64,000 bases of DNA, taken from Alphaproteobacteria bacterium. GTDB taxonomy: Bacteria; Pseudomonadota; Alphaproteobacteria; JANQMY01. Under the pieces are notes generated by a model. That model saw only the letters and a program-made list of their open reading frames with translations. It was not told the DNA's origin and did no database searches. The DNA lies in NCBI GenBank assembly GCA_028289425.1, contig JANQPL010000004.1:496001-560000 (forward strand), read 5' to 3'. The position numbers and the translations under genes were made by a program. Below, one piece after another: positions 8,776 to 16,331 of this stretch (within the stretch, counting starts at the first letter, position 1; each line of letters starts with the position of its first letter).

Positions 8776-11511
8776 ATGGAACAAGGCATTTTTCCATATA
8801 TTTGGCGCCACAGCCGACGCGAACAGCTCACGGTCCTGATGATCGTGCTGGCGTCGCTGCCGTTCTATTTCATGTCGCTGTCCCTGCCCAAGACGATCGT
8901 GAATGAGGCGATCGAAGGCAAAAGCTTTGAGTACGCCGACGACACCGCGCCCGCCCTAAAGATCACCCTCCCGGCGCCCGACGCCTGGTCCGACGGCAGC
9001 GGCCAGTGGGTGCTATTCGACGGGTTCGAATTGGAACGCACAGGCTTCTTGTTCGCCATGAGTTTCGTGTTCCTGGGCCTTGTTTGCATCAACGGCCTCT
9101 TCAAGTTCCAGATCAACACCATGAAAGGGCGCATGGGGGAGCGTTTGCTGCGCCGGCTGCGCTATCAGTTGGTGGACCGGGTACTGCGCTTTCACCCCAC
9201 CCAGTTCCGGCGGGTCAAGCAATCGGAAGTGGCCACGATGGTGACGTCGGAGGTGGAGCCTCTGGGCGGCTTCATCGGCGATGCCTATGTGCAACCGGCT
9301 TTCTTGGGCGGCCAGGCCCTGACCGCCCTGCTGTTCATCGTTGTGCAGAGCGTTTGGCTCGGCATGGTGGCGATTGCGGTCGTTCTCATCCAGTCGTTTT
9401 TGATCCCGCGCTTGCGCGTGCCCATTCTTCAGCTGGGCAAACAGCGCCAATTGGCCGCGCGGGATTTGGCCGGCAAAATCGGCGAAATCGTCGATGGGGC
9501 GGCGGCAATACATGTGCACGATACGTCGAATTACGAACGGTCGGACATCACCCGGCGCCTCGGCATCATCTACCGCATCCGGTACGAGCTTTACCGGCGG
9601 AAGTTCTTCGTCAAGTTTCTCAACAATTTCTTGGGCCAGTTCACGCCGTTCCTGTTCTACATCATCGGCGGATACTTCGCGATCCAAGGCACCATGGATG
9701 TGGGCTCGGTAGTGGCGGCGCTGCTCGCCTATAACCAGCTGCCCGCACCCGTCCGTGATCTGATCAATTGGGACCAGCAGCGCTTGGATGTGCAGATCAA
9801 ATACGAACAGGTCATTCAGCAATTCAATCCGGACAATATTTTGGACGATGCGCTTCAGCAGCCCTCGGACGGTCCGCCGGAGCCTTTGGGCGGCGACCTG
9901 ACCTTTGCCAATGTCTCGGTGGTGGACGATACGGGCGCCCGGCTGCTGGACCATGTATCGTTCACGGCCCCACTTCATGAAAGCGTGGCCGTGGTGGGGG
10001 ATTCTGGCTCAGGCAAAGAGTTCCTGGGTATGGCGCTCGCCCGCCTGATCGAGCCCTCTACCGGGCGCATCACCATCGGCGAGAAGGACCTGTCGCGCCT
10101 GCCGGAATCGGTAACCGGCCGCCGCTTGGGCTATGCGGCTCAGGATTCGGTCGTCTTCCCAGGCTCAATCCGGGACAATGTGCTTTACGGGCTCAAGCAT
10201 CAGCCAATCGCTGCTCCCGCGCCAGATGCGATGGACGAGCGGCAACGGCAGTTTGAAGAAATAGAAATTGCACGGTCGGGCAACGCGCCTTTCGATTTCG
10301 ATGCGGATTGGGTTGATTATGAGGCTCTAGGCCTTTCCACGGCGGACGATGTGGATCAACGCATCCTGGATACGTTTCAAATGGTGGATTTGGCCGACGA
10401 CGTCTTTGCCTATGGCTTGCGCGGTATCATTGACGTCGAAGAGAACGCGCATCTGGCGGACCTTATTCTGGAGGCCCGCCGCAAGCTGCGTGGCCAAATG
10501 GCCGATGCCCAAATTGCCCAATTGATCGAGCCGTTCGACCCCCATCTTTACAACCGCAATGCCACCGTTGCGCAGAACTTGATGTTCGGCACGCCACTGG
10601 ATGACCGGCTGAAGACCGATGCGTTGGCGTCAAACGCCTACATGCTGCAGACGATCCGCGGCGCGGGGCTTGAACAGACCCTCATCGATATGGGCTATGA
10701 GCTAGCGGAAACCATGGTCGAATTGTTCCGGGATATTCCGCCGGACCATCCCTTCTTCGACCAATTCAGTTTTATCGCGGCCGACGAATTGCCGCTCTAT
10801 CAGGATTTGTTGATGCGCACGCCGCTCTCCGATGGGCGGGTCTATCTGGATGCCATCAGCGGCGAAGATCATGAGCGGTTTTTGACGCTGCCGTTCAACT
10901 ATATCGAGGCGCGCCATCGCCTGGATCTGGTGAACGAAGACATGCAGGAAAAGCTCCTGTCGGCGCGCCGCCTTTTTCGTCAAAACCTGCCCGGCGAGCT
11001 CAACGATGCGGTCGCCTTCTTCGATCCCGAAACCTACAACCGCGCCGCCACCATTCAGGACAATGTGCTGATGGGGCGGATCGCTTATGGCCAGCCCCGC
11101 GCGCAAGAGCAAGTGCGGCTGGTGGCCCGCAATATTCTGCGCGAGATCGGGCTGGAGCTTGAAATCTTCCGGGTGGGGCTTGAATTTCAGGTGGGCAGCG
11201 CGGGCCGGCGGCTGACCGGTGCTCAGCGGCAAAAGCTGGGGGTGGCCCGCGCACTCATTAAGAATCCCGACTATCTGGTGGTGAATCTGGCACTGGCTGC
11301 GCTGGATCAAGGCAGCCAAGGCAAAATTCTGCAACAAGTGTTAGAAGCGCGAGACGATAAGGGCGTTTTTTGGATCGTGGCGCGCCCATCCATGTCCATC
11401 GGCTTTGACCGGGTGCTGGTGATGGATGGCGGGCGGCTGGTGGAACAGGGCATGCCGGAAGATTTGGCGAATCGTAAGAGTGAATTTGAGAAACTAAAGG
11501 CCTACGGATGA
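8776..11511 (+). CDS. ABC exporter-like protein with degenerate nucleotide-binding site and a ~330-residue insertion
   Basis: 911 residues. The N-terminal half looks like an ABC exporter membrane domain: helices near 18-36, 90-110, 176-208 and 285-305, with MGERLLRRLRYQLVDRVL as the usual coupling segment. From about residue 373 an ABC ATPase domain follows, but key residues differ. Walker A is GDSGSGKE (408-415), with Glu where Ser/Thr binds Mg. Walker B reads LVVNLALAALD (834-844), lacking both the Asp and the catalytic Glu. The switch histidine is replaced in FWIVARPSMS (Arg870). Gln456 of the Q-loop and a signature-like LTGAQRQ (813-819) remain. Between Q-loop and signature about 330 residues replace the usual ~60. 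It is followed by a cNMP-binding gene. ATP hydrolysis looks unlikely; nucleotide binding or a structural role is possible. No frameshift is seen and the frame is clean throughout. Confidence 0.85.
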   Translation: MEQGIFPYIWRHSRREQLTVLMIVLASLPFYFMSLSLPKTIVNEAIEGKSFEYADDTAPALKITLPAPDAWSDGSGQWVLFDGFELERTGFLFAMSFVFLGLVCINGLFKFQINTMKGRMGERLLRRLRYQLVDRVLRFHPTQFRRVKQSEVATMVTSEVEPLGGFIGDAYVQPAFLGGQALTALLFIVVQSVWLGMVAIAVVLIQSFLIPRLRVPILQLGKQRQLAARDLAGKIGEIVDGAAAIHVHDTSNYERSDITRRLGIIYRIRYELYRRKFFVKFLNNFLGQFTPFLFYIIGGYFAIQGTMDVGSVVAALLAYNQLPAPVRDLINWDQQRLDVQIKYEQVIQQFNPDNILDDALQQPSDGPPEPLGGDLTFANVSVVDDTGARLLDHVSFTAPLHESVAVVGDSGSGKEFLGMALARLIEPSTGRITIGEKDLSRLPESVTGRRLGYAAQDSVVFPGSIRDNVLYGLKHQPIAAPAPDAMDERQRQFEEIEIARSGNAPFDFDADWVDYEALGLSTADDVDQRILDTFQMVDLADDVFAYGLRGIIDVEENAHLADLILEARRKLRGQMADAQIAQLIEPFDPHLYNRNATVAQNLMFGTPLDDRLKTDALASNAYMLQTIRGAGLEQTLIDMGYELAETMVELFRDIPPDHPFFDQFSFIAADELPLYQDLLMRTPLSDGRVYLDAISGEDHERFLTLPFNYIEARHRLDLVNEDMQEKLLSARRLFRQNLPGELNDAVAFFDPETYNRAATIQDNVLMGRIAYGQPRAQEQVRLVARNILREIGLELEIFRVGLEFQVGSAGRRLTGAQRQKLGVARALIKNPDYLVVNLALAALDQGSQGKILQQVLEARDDKGVFWIVARPSMSIGFDRVLVMDGGRLVEQGMPEDLANRKSEFEKLKAYG

Positions 11512-11557
11512 CGAACAGTCGGAACAATAAGACGGCCGAAGATCTGGGAGTAGTGTG

Positions 11558-12019
11558 ATGAGCATTAAGCAAGAAGTTGATTTGCTGCGCCGTATTCCCC
11601 TGTTTGAGAACATCGATCTGGCAAAGATCAAATTGCTGGCTTTTGCCAGCGAACGCATCTGTTTCGAACAGGGCCACGAAATGTGCCGCCAGGGCGAAAT
11701 CGGCGATGCGGCCTATGTGATCATCGACGGCGAAGCGGAGGTGTCGGTGGAAGGCGACAAGGGGTCAACGGTTGTCGCCACCTTGGGCAAAAACGCCTTT
11801 GTGGGCGAGATTTCGATCCTCACCGACGTACCGCGCACGGCCACCGTCACGGCCAAGACCAAGGTCGAAGCACTGCGTATCACCAAGGAATTGTTCTATC
11901 GAATGATCTCCGAATTTCCCCAGATGGGGCTCGAGATCATGCGGGTCCTTTCCATGCGCCTTGCCGACACCACCCGCGACTTGACCGAAGCGCGGGCGAA
12001 GCTGAACACCACGGGATAA
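11558..12019 (+). CDS. Stand-alone cyclic-nucleotide-binding domain protein
   Basis: 153 residues from the ATG at 11558, which has GGGAG 7 bases upstream; a GTG one codon earlier is a weaker choice. The fold pattern is that of CRP/PKA-type cNMP domains: LLRRIPLFENIDLAKIKLLA, then GDAAYVIIDGEAEVSVEG, then the phosphate-binding cassette FVGEISILTDVPRTATVTA, whose Glu and Arg are the residues that hold the ribose and phosphate. No DNA-binding helix-turn-helix follows, so it is a sensor-type module rather than a transcription factor. It starts 46 bases after the degenerate ABC protein and is probably co-transcribed, suggesting that it partners or regulates that protein. Confidence 0.9.
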   Translation: MSIKQEVDLLRRIPLFENIDLAKIKLLAFASERICFEQGHEMCRQGEIGDAAYVIIDGEAEVSVEGDKGSTVVATLGKNAFVGEISILTDVPRTATVTAKTKVEALRITKELFYRMISEFPQMGLEIMRVLSMRLADTTRDLTEARAKLNTTG

Positions 12020-12030
12020 GGCGCTCGCGT

Positions 12031-12669
12031 TTACTCTCGGCCGCGGAAACGATCATTGGCGTCGCGGAAGCGTTCTTGAGCCGCCTCAAAATCCATGGGC
12101 CGTTCGCGCAGCGTTTCCGGATCCCATTCGCTTTTCTCGGCCGCAAAAAAATCGCCCCCATAAATGTGAATTGCACAAGTAAGCCGCGGAAGCGGATTTG
12201 TGACCGAATGCACGCCATGTTCCGGCAATGAGAAAACTTCTCCGGCGCCCACCGACGACGCGGTTGCCGCCTCTGCATGGATACCGCGCCGATGCCAAAT
12301 TATGTTGTCCTCACGGCCCGAGTATATGCCAATCGTGGCCCACATCTTATGGTCATGCGGCAGCTGCACCATGTAGGGCGACCAGACTACATTGAGGATC
12401 GTTAAGTCGTCGGCGCGATAAATTTCCTGAAGCCCGACGTCGGTTGGCTCTCCCAACGCCGTAAGCACCTCATCATGGTTGGAGATCGCCCTCCCCAGCA
12501 CTTCTTCGATGGCGGGCTGGCCGCCGCCCGCGGCAACCGCCTGCTTTGCGTCCTCAATCAAGCGATCCATGGAAAATGGAACCGGTCGGGCAGAAGAAGA
12601 ATTTGCCCCGAATTGTGCGGCCGCAATTCCTGCTGCCCCTGCGATGACAGAACGCCGTGACATGTGCAT
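12031..12669 (-). CDS. Exported cupin-type predicted metal enzyme (COG5553-like)
   Basis: About 212 residues from the ATG at 12669, 4 bases after GGAGG; the ATG at 12663 (MSRRSV) is equally possible. The N-terminus MSRRSVIAGAAGIAAAQFGA looks like a twin-arginine export signal. The core carries LPHDHKMWATIGIYSGREDN with the two metal-type histidines of the double-stranded beta-helix fold, then LPEHGVHSVTNPLPRLTCAI with further histidines. This matches the COG5553 predicted metal-dependent enzymes, distant relatives of cysteine dioxygenases. The substrate is unknown. It is divergent from a LysR-type regulator that probably controls it. Confidence 0.8.
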   Translation of the reverse strand: MHMSRRSVIAGAAGIAAAQFGANSSSARPVPFSMDRLIEDAKQAVAAGGGQPAIEEVLGRAISNHDEVLTALGEPTDVGLQEIYRADDLTILNVVWSPYMVQLPHDHKMWATIGIYSGREDNIIWHRRGIHAEAATASSVGAGEVFSLPEHGVHSVTNPLPRLTCAIHIYGGDFFAAEKSEWDPETLRERPMDFEAAQERFRDANDRFRGRE

Positions 12670-12751
12670 GGAACCTCCGTCATTCCCTGTTTCCAACCCG
12701 TCAGCGGGCGAGTGTTCGAAGAGTTTAGGCCAAGCTCTATCACTCGTCTAA

Positions 12752-12778
12752 TGCATATAAACGCGCAATTTCTATGCA
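12752..12778. promoter_or_regulatory. Inverted repeat, likely LysR-type operator
   Basis: TGCATA (12752-12757) and TATGCA (12773-12778) form a 6-bp inverted repeat with a 15-base spacer, midway between the divergent cupin gene and the LysR-type gene. LysR-family proteins bind interrupted dyads of this size next to divergently read targets. Binding itself is inferred. Confidence 0.5.
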
Positions 12779-12797
12779 AAATCGGTATATATGTAAG

Positions 12798-13688
12798 ATG
12801 GACCTACGCCGCCTCAAGCATTTCATCGCCGTTGCCGACAGCGGCAGCATCTCGCGTGCGGCGGAGCAATCACATTTGTCGCAACCGGCGCTCTCGCGGC
12901 AGATCCAGAACTTTGAGCAGGATCTTGGCGTCGAGTTGTTCGAACGGGTGGAGCGCGGCGTACGTCTTACCAGTGCCGGGCAAGACTTGCTTGAACGCGG
13001 CCGACGGCTGTTGGACGAAGGGGACGCATTTGCCGAACGGGCTCGGTTGCACAAAAGCGGCGACGTGGGATTATTGCGGGTCGGCGCGACACCGCAAGTG
13101 CTCGAAAGGGCCGTCGCCGATGTGTTGGTTGCGTTTCGGTCAGAATTTCCAGGTGTCGAAGTCCGCCTCACCGAAGGCCATCCCCGAGCCATCACGGAGT
13201 CCTTGCACCGCGGCGAACTTGACCTGATTGTCACCCAATTCCAGGAGGGGCTGCGTGATTCTTGTCAACCGGCGGGTGTGCTTCAAATTGCTGTGGTCTC
13301 CCGAGATGGCATCGGAAACCGCGGAAGGTCGGTCGATATCCGCGAGTTGATAGATCTGCCTCTGCTGGCGCTCAGTCCCGGGTTCGGCAGTCGGTCCCTG
13401 TTCGACGCCACCTGCGAAATCGCCCACATTCGGCCGAACATCATTTTTGAGTGCGCCTCACCTGCAACTTTGCTGTCGCTCGCAAAAGCCGGATACGGCG
13501 CCGCTATTCTACCGACAACCGTTGCTCTGCCGGACAGGCGCGCGAGCGTCAGGCTCTTGGCCCATAAGGGGACTGGGGTGTCTCGACCGATCGCCGTGCA
13601 TTGGAATCCTAAGCGCCACTTGCCGTCTTACGGTTTGCACTTCGCATCGAAACTGGCCGACAAAGGCCGGTCATTGTTCAGGAAGTAG
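12798..13688 (+). CDS. LysR-family transcriptional regulator
   Basis: 296 residues from the ATG at 12798 (MDLRRLKHFIAVADSGSISR), the standard LysR start; an upstream in-frame ATG at 12774 adds eight unlikely residues and overlaps the candidate operator. The winged helix-turn-helix is SISRAAEQSHLSQPALSRQI, with the typical LGVELFERVERGVRLTSAG wing. The remainder is a substrate-binding-like effector domain (VGATPQVLERAVADVLVAFR, ELDLIVTQ). It probably controls the divergent cupin enzyme gene and itself. The effector is unknown. Confidence 0.93.
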   Translation: MDLRRLKHFIAVADSGSISRAAEQSHLSQPALSRQIQNFEQDLGVELFERVERGVRLTSAGQDLLERGRRLLDEGDAFAERARLHKSGDVGLLRVGATPQVLERAVADVLVAFRSEFPGVEVRLTEGHPRAITESLHRGELDLIVTQFQEGLRDSCQPAGVLQIAVVSRDGIGNRGRSVDIRELIDLPLLALSPGFGSRSLFDATCEIAHIRPNIIFECASPATLLSLAKAGYGAAILPTTVALPDRRASVRLLAHKGTGVSRPIAVHWNPKRHLPSYGLHFASKLADKGRSLFRK

Positions 13689-13717
13689 CGGGCCTAACGC
13701 TTTGGGGCGCACCAGGC

Positions 13718-14557
13718 CTAACCAAAGAGCCGTTCCGCGTGCCAGCGCAGGTGGTCTTCCATAAATGTGGAGATGAAGTAGTAGCTGTGGTCGTAGCCGT
13801 CTTGGCGCCTTAGGGTGAGCGGCTGGCCTGCTGATTTGCAAGCCTCTTCCAGCAATTCGGGCTTGAGCTGTTCCGCGAGAAACCCGTCCGCCATGCCTTG
13901 ATCGACCAAGATACGTGGAGCGCGCCTCCCGTCTTCGATGAGGGCGCAGGCATCGTATTCACGCCACTTTTGGCGATCGGGCCCCAGATAGCCGGAAAGC
14001 GCCTTATGCCCCCAGGGGCAATTGAGTGGAGACGAAATGGGCGCGAAAGCGGAGACGCTTTTGAACCGCGCTGGACTGCGCAGGGCGATCGTCAGGGCGC
14101 CGTGCCCGCCCATGGAATGCCCGGTGATGCCCTGCGATTTCATATCGACGGGAAAACTCTCGGCGATAAGAGCCGGCAGTTCCTCCTCAATGTAACTACG
14201 CATGCGAAAGTGTTCAGACCACGGAGCTTCGGTGGCGTCCACGTAGAAGCCGGCCCCCTGGCCGAAATCATAGGCGTCATCGTCCGGCACACGATCGCCG
14301 CGCGGGCTGGTATCAGGCGCAACAAAGATAAGCCCCAGTTCGCTGCAGGCGCGCCGGAACTCGCCCTTTTCGGTGACATTTGCATGGGTGCAGGTAAGGC
14401 CCGACAGGTACCAAATTATCGGCAGTTTCGTGCCACTTTCACGGGGCGGCACATAGGCGGAAAAGACCATGTCGGTGCCCGTCGCCGACGATCGATGTTT
14501 GTAGACCCCCTGCTCTCCGCCAAAGGCAGCGACCTGAGCGGTGATTTCAAAGTCCAT
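13718..14557 (-). CDS. fghA: S-formylglutathione hydrolase
   Basis: 279 residues from the ATG at 14557, with AAGGA 6 bases upstream; an upstream TTG is rejected. It hydrolyses S-formylglutathione to formate and glutathione, the last step of glutathione-dependent formaldehyde detoxification in the cytoplasm. The alpha/beta-hydrolase nucleophile elbow is ITGHSMGGHGAL (Ser148), and Asp224 and His257 (GYDHSYYFIS) complete the triad. WYLSGLTCTHANVTEKGEFR and APDTSPRGDRVPDDD are hallmark segments of the family. The usual partner, glutathione-dependent formaldehyde dehydrogenase, is not in the window. Confidence 0.96.
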   Translation of the reverse strand: MDFEITAQVAAFGGEQGVYKHRSSATGTDMVFSAYVPPRESGTKLPIIWYLSGLTCTHANVTEKGEFRRACSELGLIFVAPDTSPRGDRVPDDDAYDFGQGAGFYVDATEAPWSEHFRMRSYIEEELPALIAESFPVDMKSQGITGHSMGGHGALTIALRSPARFKSVSAFAPISSPLNCPWGHKALSGYLGPDRQKWREYDACALIEDGRRAPRILVDQGMADGFLAEQLKPELLEEACKSAGQPLTLRRQDGYDHSYYFISTFMEDHLRWHAERLFG

Positions 14558-14653
14558 AGCCAATCCTTGAGGATATTGACGTGTTGTCGGTCTTCATCGC
14601 GCCAGACACCCGTCATCGTGGCAGAGAATAAGGTTTTCTGATACGGTAAATGT

Positions 14654-14899
14654 ATGAGCGACGTGAAAACATTTGATCCGGCCAGCATTAAATTTGATTC
14701 TACGGTCTATCCGACCGAGGCCGATATGAAGCTTTGGAACAGCCTGACAGCCGAAGAAAAGCGTGCCGTCATAAACCATAGTCTCGATCAGGGCCTTGCA
14801 AGCGGCCTTACCGACCCGGAAACATTTGAGAAGCGTTTTTCCCGCGCTCTCGAACGCGCAAAGCATGGAAACAATTCTGAGCCGCAAAGCGTCGGCTGA
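14654..14899 (+). CDS. Antitoxin of a type II toxin-antitoxin pair (ParD-like position)
   Basis: 81 residues. The protein is small, mostly helical and charged (TEADMKLWNSLTAEEKRAVI, then ETFEKRFSRALERAKHGN). It overlaps the start of the ParE-like toxin gene by 35 bases, the usual antitoxin-first arrangement. I do not recognise a DNA-binding family with certainty; the N-terminal PASIKFDSTVYPTEADMKLW segment could be a ribbon-helix-helix-like region. Function is inferred mainly from its partner. It would neutralise the toxin and repress their shared promoter. Confidence 0.7.
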   Translation: MSDVKTFDPASIKFDSTVYPTEADMKLWNSLTAEEKRAVINHSLDQGLASGLTDPETFEKRFSRALERAKHGNNSEPQSVG

Positions 14900-15143
14900 T
14901 TACGATGCCATCTTAGACTACACCATCAAGAGTTTTGGCGTCGAACAGGCCCAAAAGTACGGCAATGGGCTGGATTACAGTTTCAAGCTTTTGGCTGAAA
15001 ACCCGTATATGGGTACGCCGTACCAAGACAAATTCCGAAGATACGTATACCGGGAACACGTGGTCTATTATCAGATTACGCCCAATTACATTGTGATCGT
15101 TGAAATCCGCCATGGCCGCCAAGCCCCACCGGAGGATCCGTAA
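14865..15143 (+). CDS. ParE/RelE-superfamily toxin
   Basis: 92 residues from METILSRKASADYDAILDYT; an upstream in-frame ATG at 14796 lies deep in the antitoxin gene and is rejected. The pattern matches ParE-type toxins: an N-terminal helical hairpin (ASADYDAILDYTIKSFGVEQ), LLAENPYMGTPYQDKFRRYV, then strands REHVVYYQITPNYIVIVEIR and a short basic tail with HGRQAP, close to the usual HxRQ/DP ending. ParE members poison DNA gyrase, while RelE members cut mRNA; the sequence looks closer to ParE. Together with 14654-14899 it forms a stability module. Confidence 0.83.
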   Translation: METILSRKASADYDAILDYTIKSFGVEQAQKYGNGLDYSFKLLAENPYMGTPYQDKFRRYVYREHVVYYQITPNYIVIVEIRHGRQAPPEDP

Positions 15144-15197
15144 AGCGCGGCAATGTTGGGCGGCGCCACGCTGCTGTTGTGACGGCGGTCCAGACGC

Positions 15198-15818
15198 CTA
15201 AGCCGCGGCGGCGGCCCCGCGTTCTTCCAGCGCTTGCACGACAATCGAGATCGCCGACCTCGTGAACAGGCCGGCGATAAGAGCGGCAACAATTAGGTCC
15301 GGCCAAAAGGAGCCTGTCGCCCACACGGCGGCGCCCGCGCCGATCACCGCCACGTTGCCGATGGCATCGTTGCGGGAACACAGCCAAACGGACCGGATGT
15401 TGGAATCCCCATCGCGCCATTGAAAGAGAATGAGAACGCTCAGCAGATTCGCGGCCAGCGCCAGCGCGCCAATGCCGCTCATGACGGGGGCCTGGGGCTC
15501 GGTGCCCGCAAAGGCGCTCATGACGGTCGTCGTTAGAACGAACAGGGCCATGAGGCCCAGGCTGAGCCCTTTGATCAGAGCGGCCGTCGCGCGCACATAG
15601 AGCGACGCGCCGATGACGGCCAACGAGATGGCGTAAGTCGCCGTGTCGCCCGCGAAATCGAGAGCATCCGCTTTCAATGCCTGAGATTCGGCCCAATAGC
15701 CGGCGGAGAGCTCCACAAGAAACATGGTCGCGTTGATGGCGATCACGGTCAGCAGCGCTCGCTTATAGGCCCGAGAGGCACCGTCAAACCGTATTTCCGA
15801 ACAGCCGCAACCCGACAT
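15198..15818 (-). CDS. Cation diffusion facilitator-like metal exporter
   Basis: 206 residues from the ATG at 15818, with GGAG 7 bases upstream. Longer readings to 15869 would start inside the promoter. The N-terminal MSGCGCSEIRFDGAS holds closely spaced cysteines. Six hydrophobic segments follow. WAESQALKADALDFAGDTAT and SVWLCSRNDAIGNVAV carry the Asp residues (DALDFxGD and RNDxxGN) that form the metal site in the CDF family. The C-terminal cytoplasmic domain is essentially absent (ends VVQALEERGAAAAA). It probably exports a divalent metal such as Zn, Cd or Co under control of the divergent MerR-type gene. Confidence 0.88.
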   Translation of the reverse strand: MSGCGCSEIRFDGASRAYKRALLTVIAINATMFLVELSAGYWAESQALKADALDFAGDTATYAISLAVIGASLYVRATAALIKGLSLGLMALFVLTTTVMSAFAGTEPQAPVMSGIGALALAANLLSVLILFQWRDGDSNIRSVWLCSRNDAIGNVAVIGAGAAVWATGSFWPDLIVAALIAGLFTRSAISIVVQALEERGAAAAA

Positions 15819-15849
15819 CGCTGGGCTCCATTGCGTCACGTTGAGGGGG

Positions 15850-15880
15850 AGCATACTCTCTACAGACACTGTAGGTTCAA
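15850..15880 (-). promoter_or_regulatory. MerR-type promoter of the metal exporter
   Basis: On the minus strand, -35 TTGAAC (15880-15875) and -10 TATGCT (15855-15850) are separated by exactly 19 bases, longer than the standard 17. The spacer contains the perfect dyad CTACAG-TGT-CTGTAG. An over-long spacer with a central dyad is the hallmark of promoters that MerR proteins twist into activity when metal is bound. It lies between the exporter gene and the divergent MerR-family gene. Confidence 0.85.
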
Positions 15881-15887
15881 GAGAAAA

Positions 15888-16331
15888 ATGCCCTTATCAG
15901 ACAAAAATGCACTTACCATCGGCGGGCTGGCCAAAGCGTCCGGCGTTAAGGTGACCACCATCCGGTATTATGAAGGTATCGGGTTAATCGAGCCACCGGT
16001 TCGGTCGCCGGGCGGGCAGCGTCTCTACGGTGGAGAAGCGGTCGAGCGCATGCGCTTCATCCGCCATAGCCGGGATCTGGGGTTCTCCCTCGATACGATT
16101 CGAGAGCTAATTGCCTTGTCCGGCGACAAAGACCGTTCCTGTGCGGAAGTGGACGAAATCGTCAAGCGCCACGCAGGCGATGTGCGTCTCCGCATTGAGC
16201 GCCTTAAGTCGCTGGAGAAAGAACTCAATCGGATGATTCGGGAATGCTCCGCCAATCGGGTCGCCGAATGCCATGTGATGGAAGTGCTCGCTAATCACGC
16301 GCTATGTGAAACGGAACATCTCAAAGCTTGA
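15888..16331 (+). CDS. MerR-family metal-responsive regulator
   Basis: 147 residues from MPLSDKNALTIGGLAKASGV at 15888; an upstream ATG at 15831 would lie across the promoter and is rejected. The DNA-binding part is TIGGLAKASGVKVTTIRYYE GIGLI with PPVRSPGGQRLYG, diagnostic of MerR. A dimer helix (VDEIVKRHAGDVRLRIERLK) follows. Cysteines in CAEVDE, RECSANRVAECHVME and HALCETEH could bind metal at the C-terminus. Its operator lies just upstream and controls the exporter. The 3' end overlaps the convergent xthA gene by 11 bases. Confidence 0.93.
   Translation: MPLSDKNALTIGGLAKASGVKVTTIRYYEGIGLIEPPVRSPGGQRLYGGEAVERMRFIRHSRDLGFSLDTIRELIALSGDKDRSCAEVDEIVKRHAGDVRLRIERLKSLEKELNRMIRECSANRVAECHVMEVLANHALCETEHLKA

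Noticed and set aside
15819-15869. Extended N-terminus of the cation exporter
   Set aside because: It would begin inside the MerR-type promoter, upstream of the transcription start.
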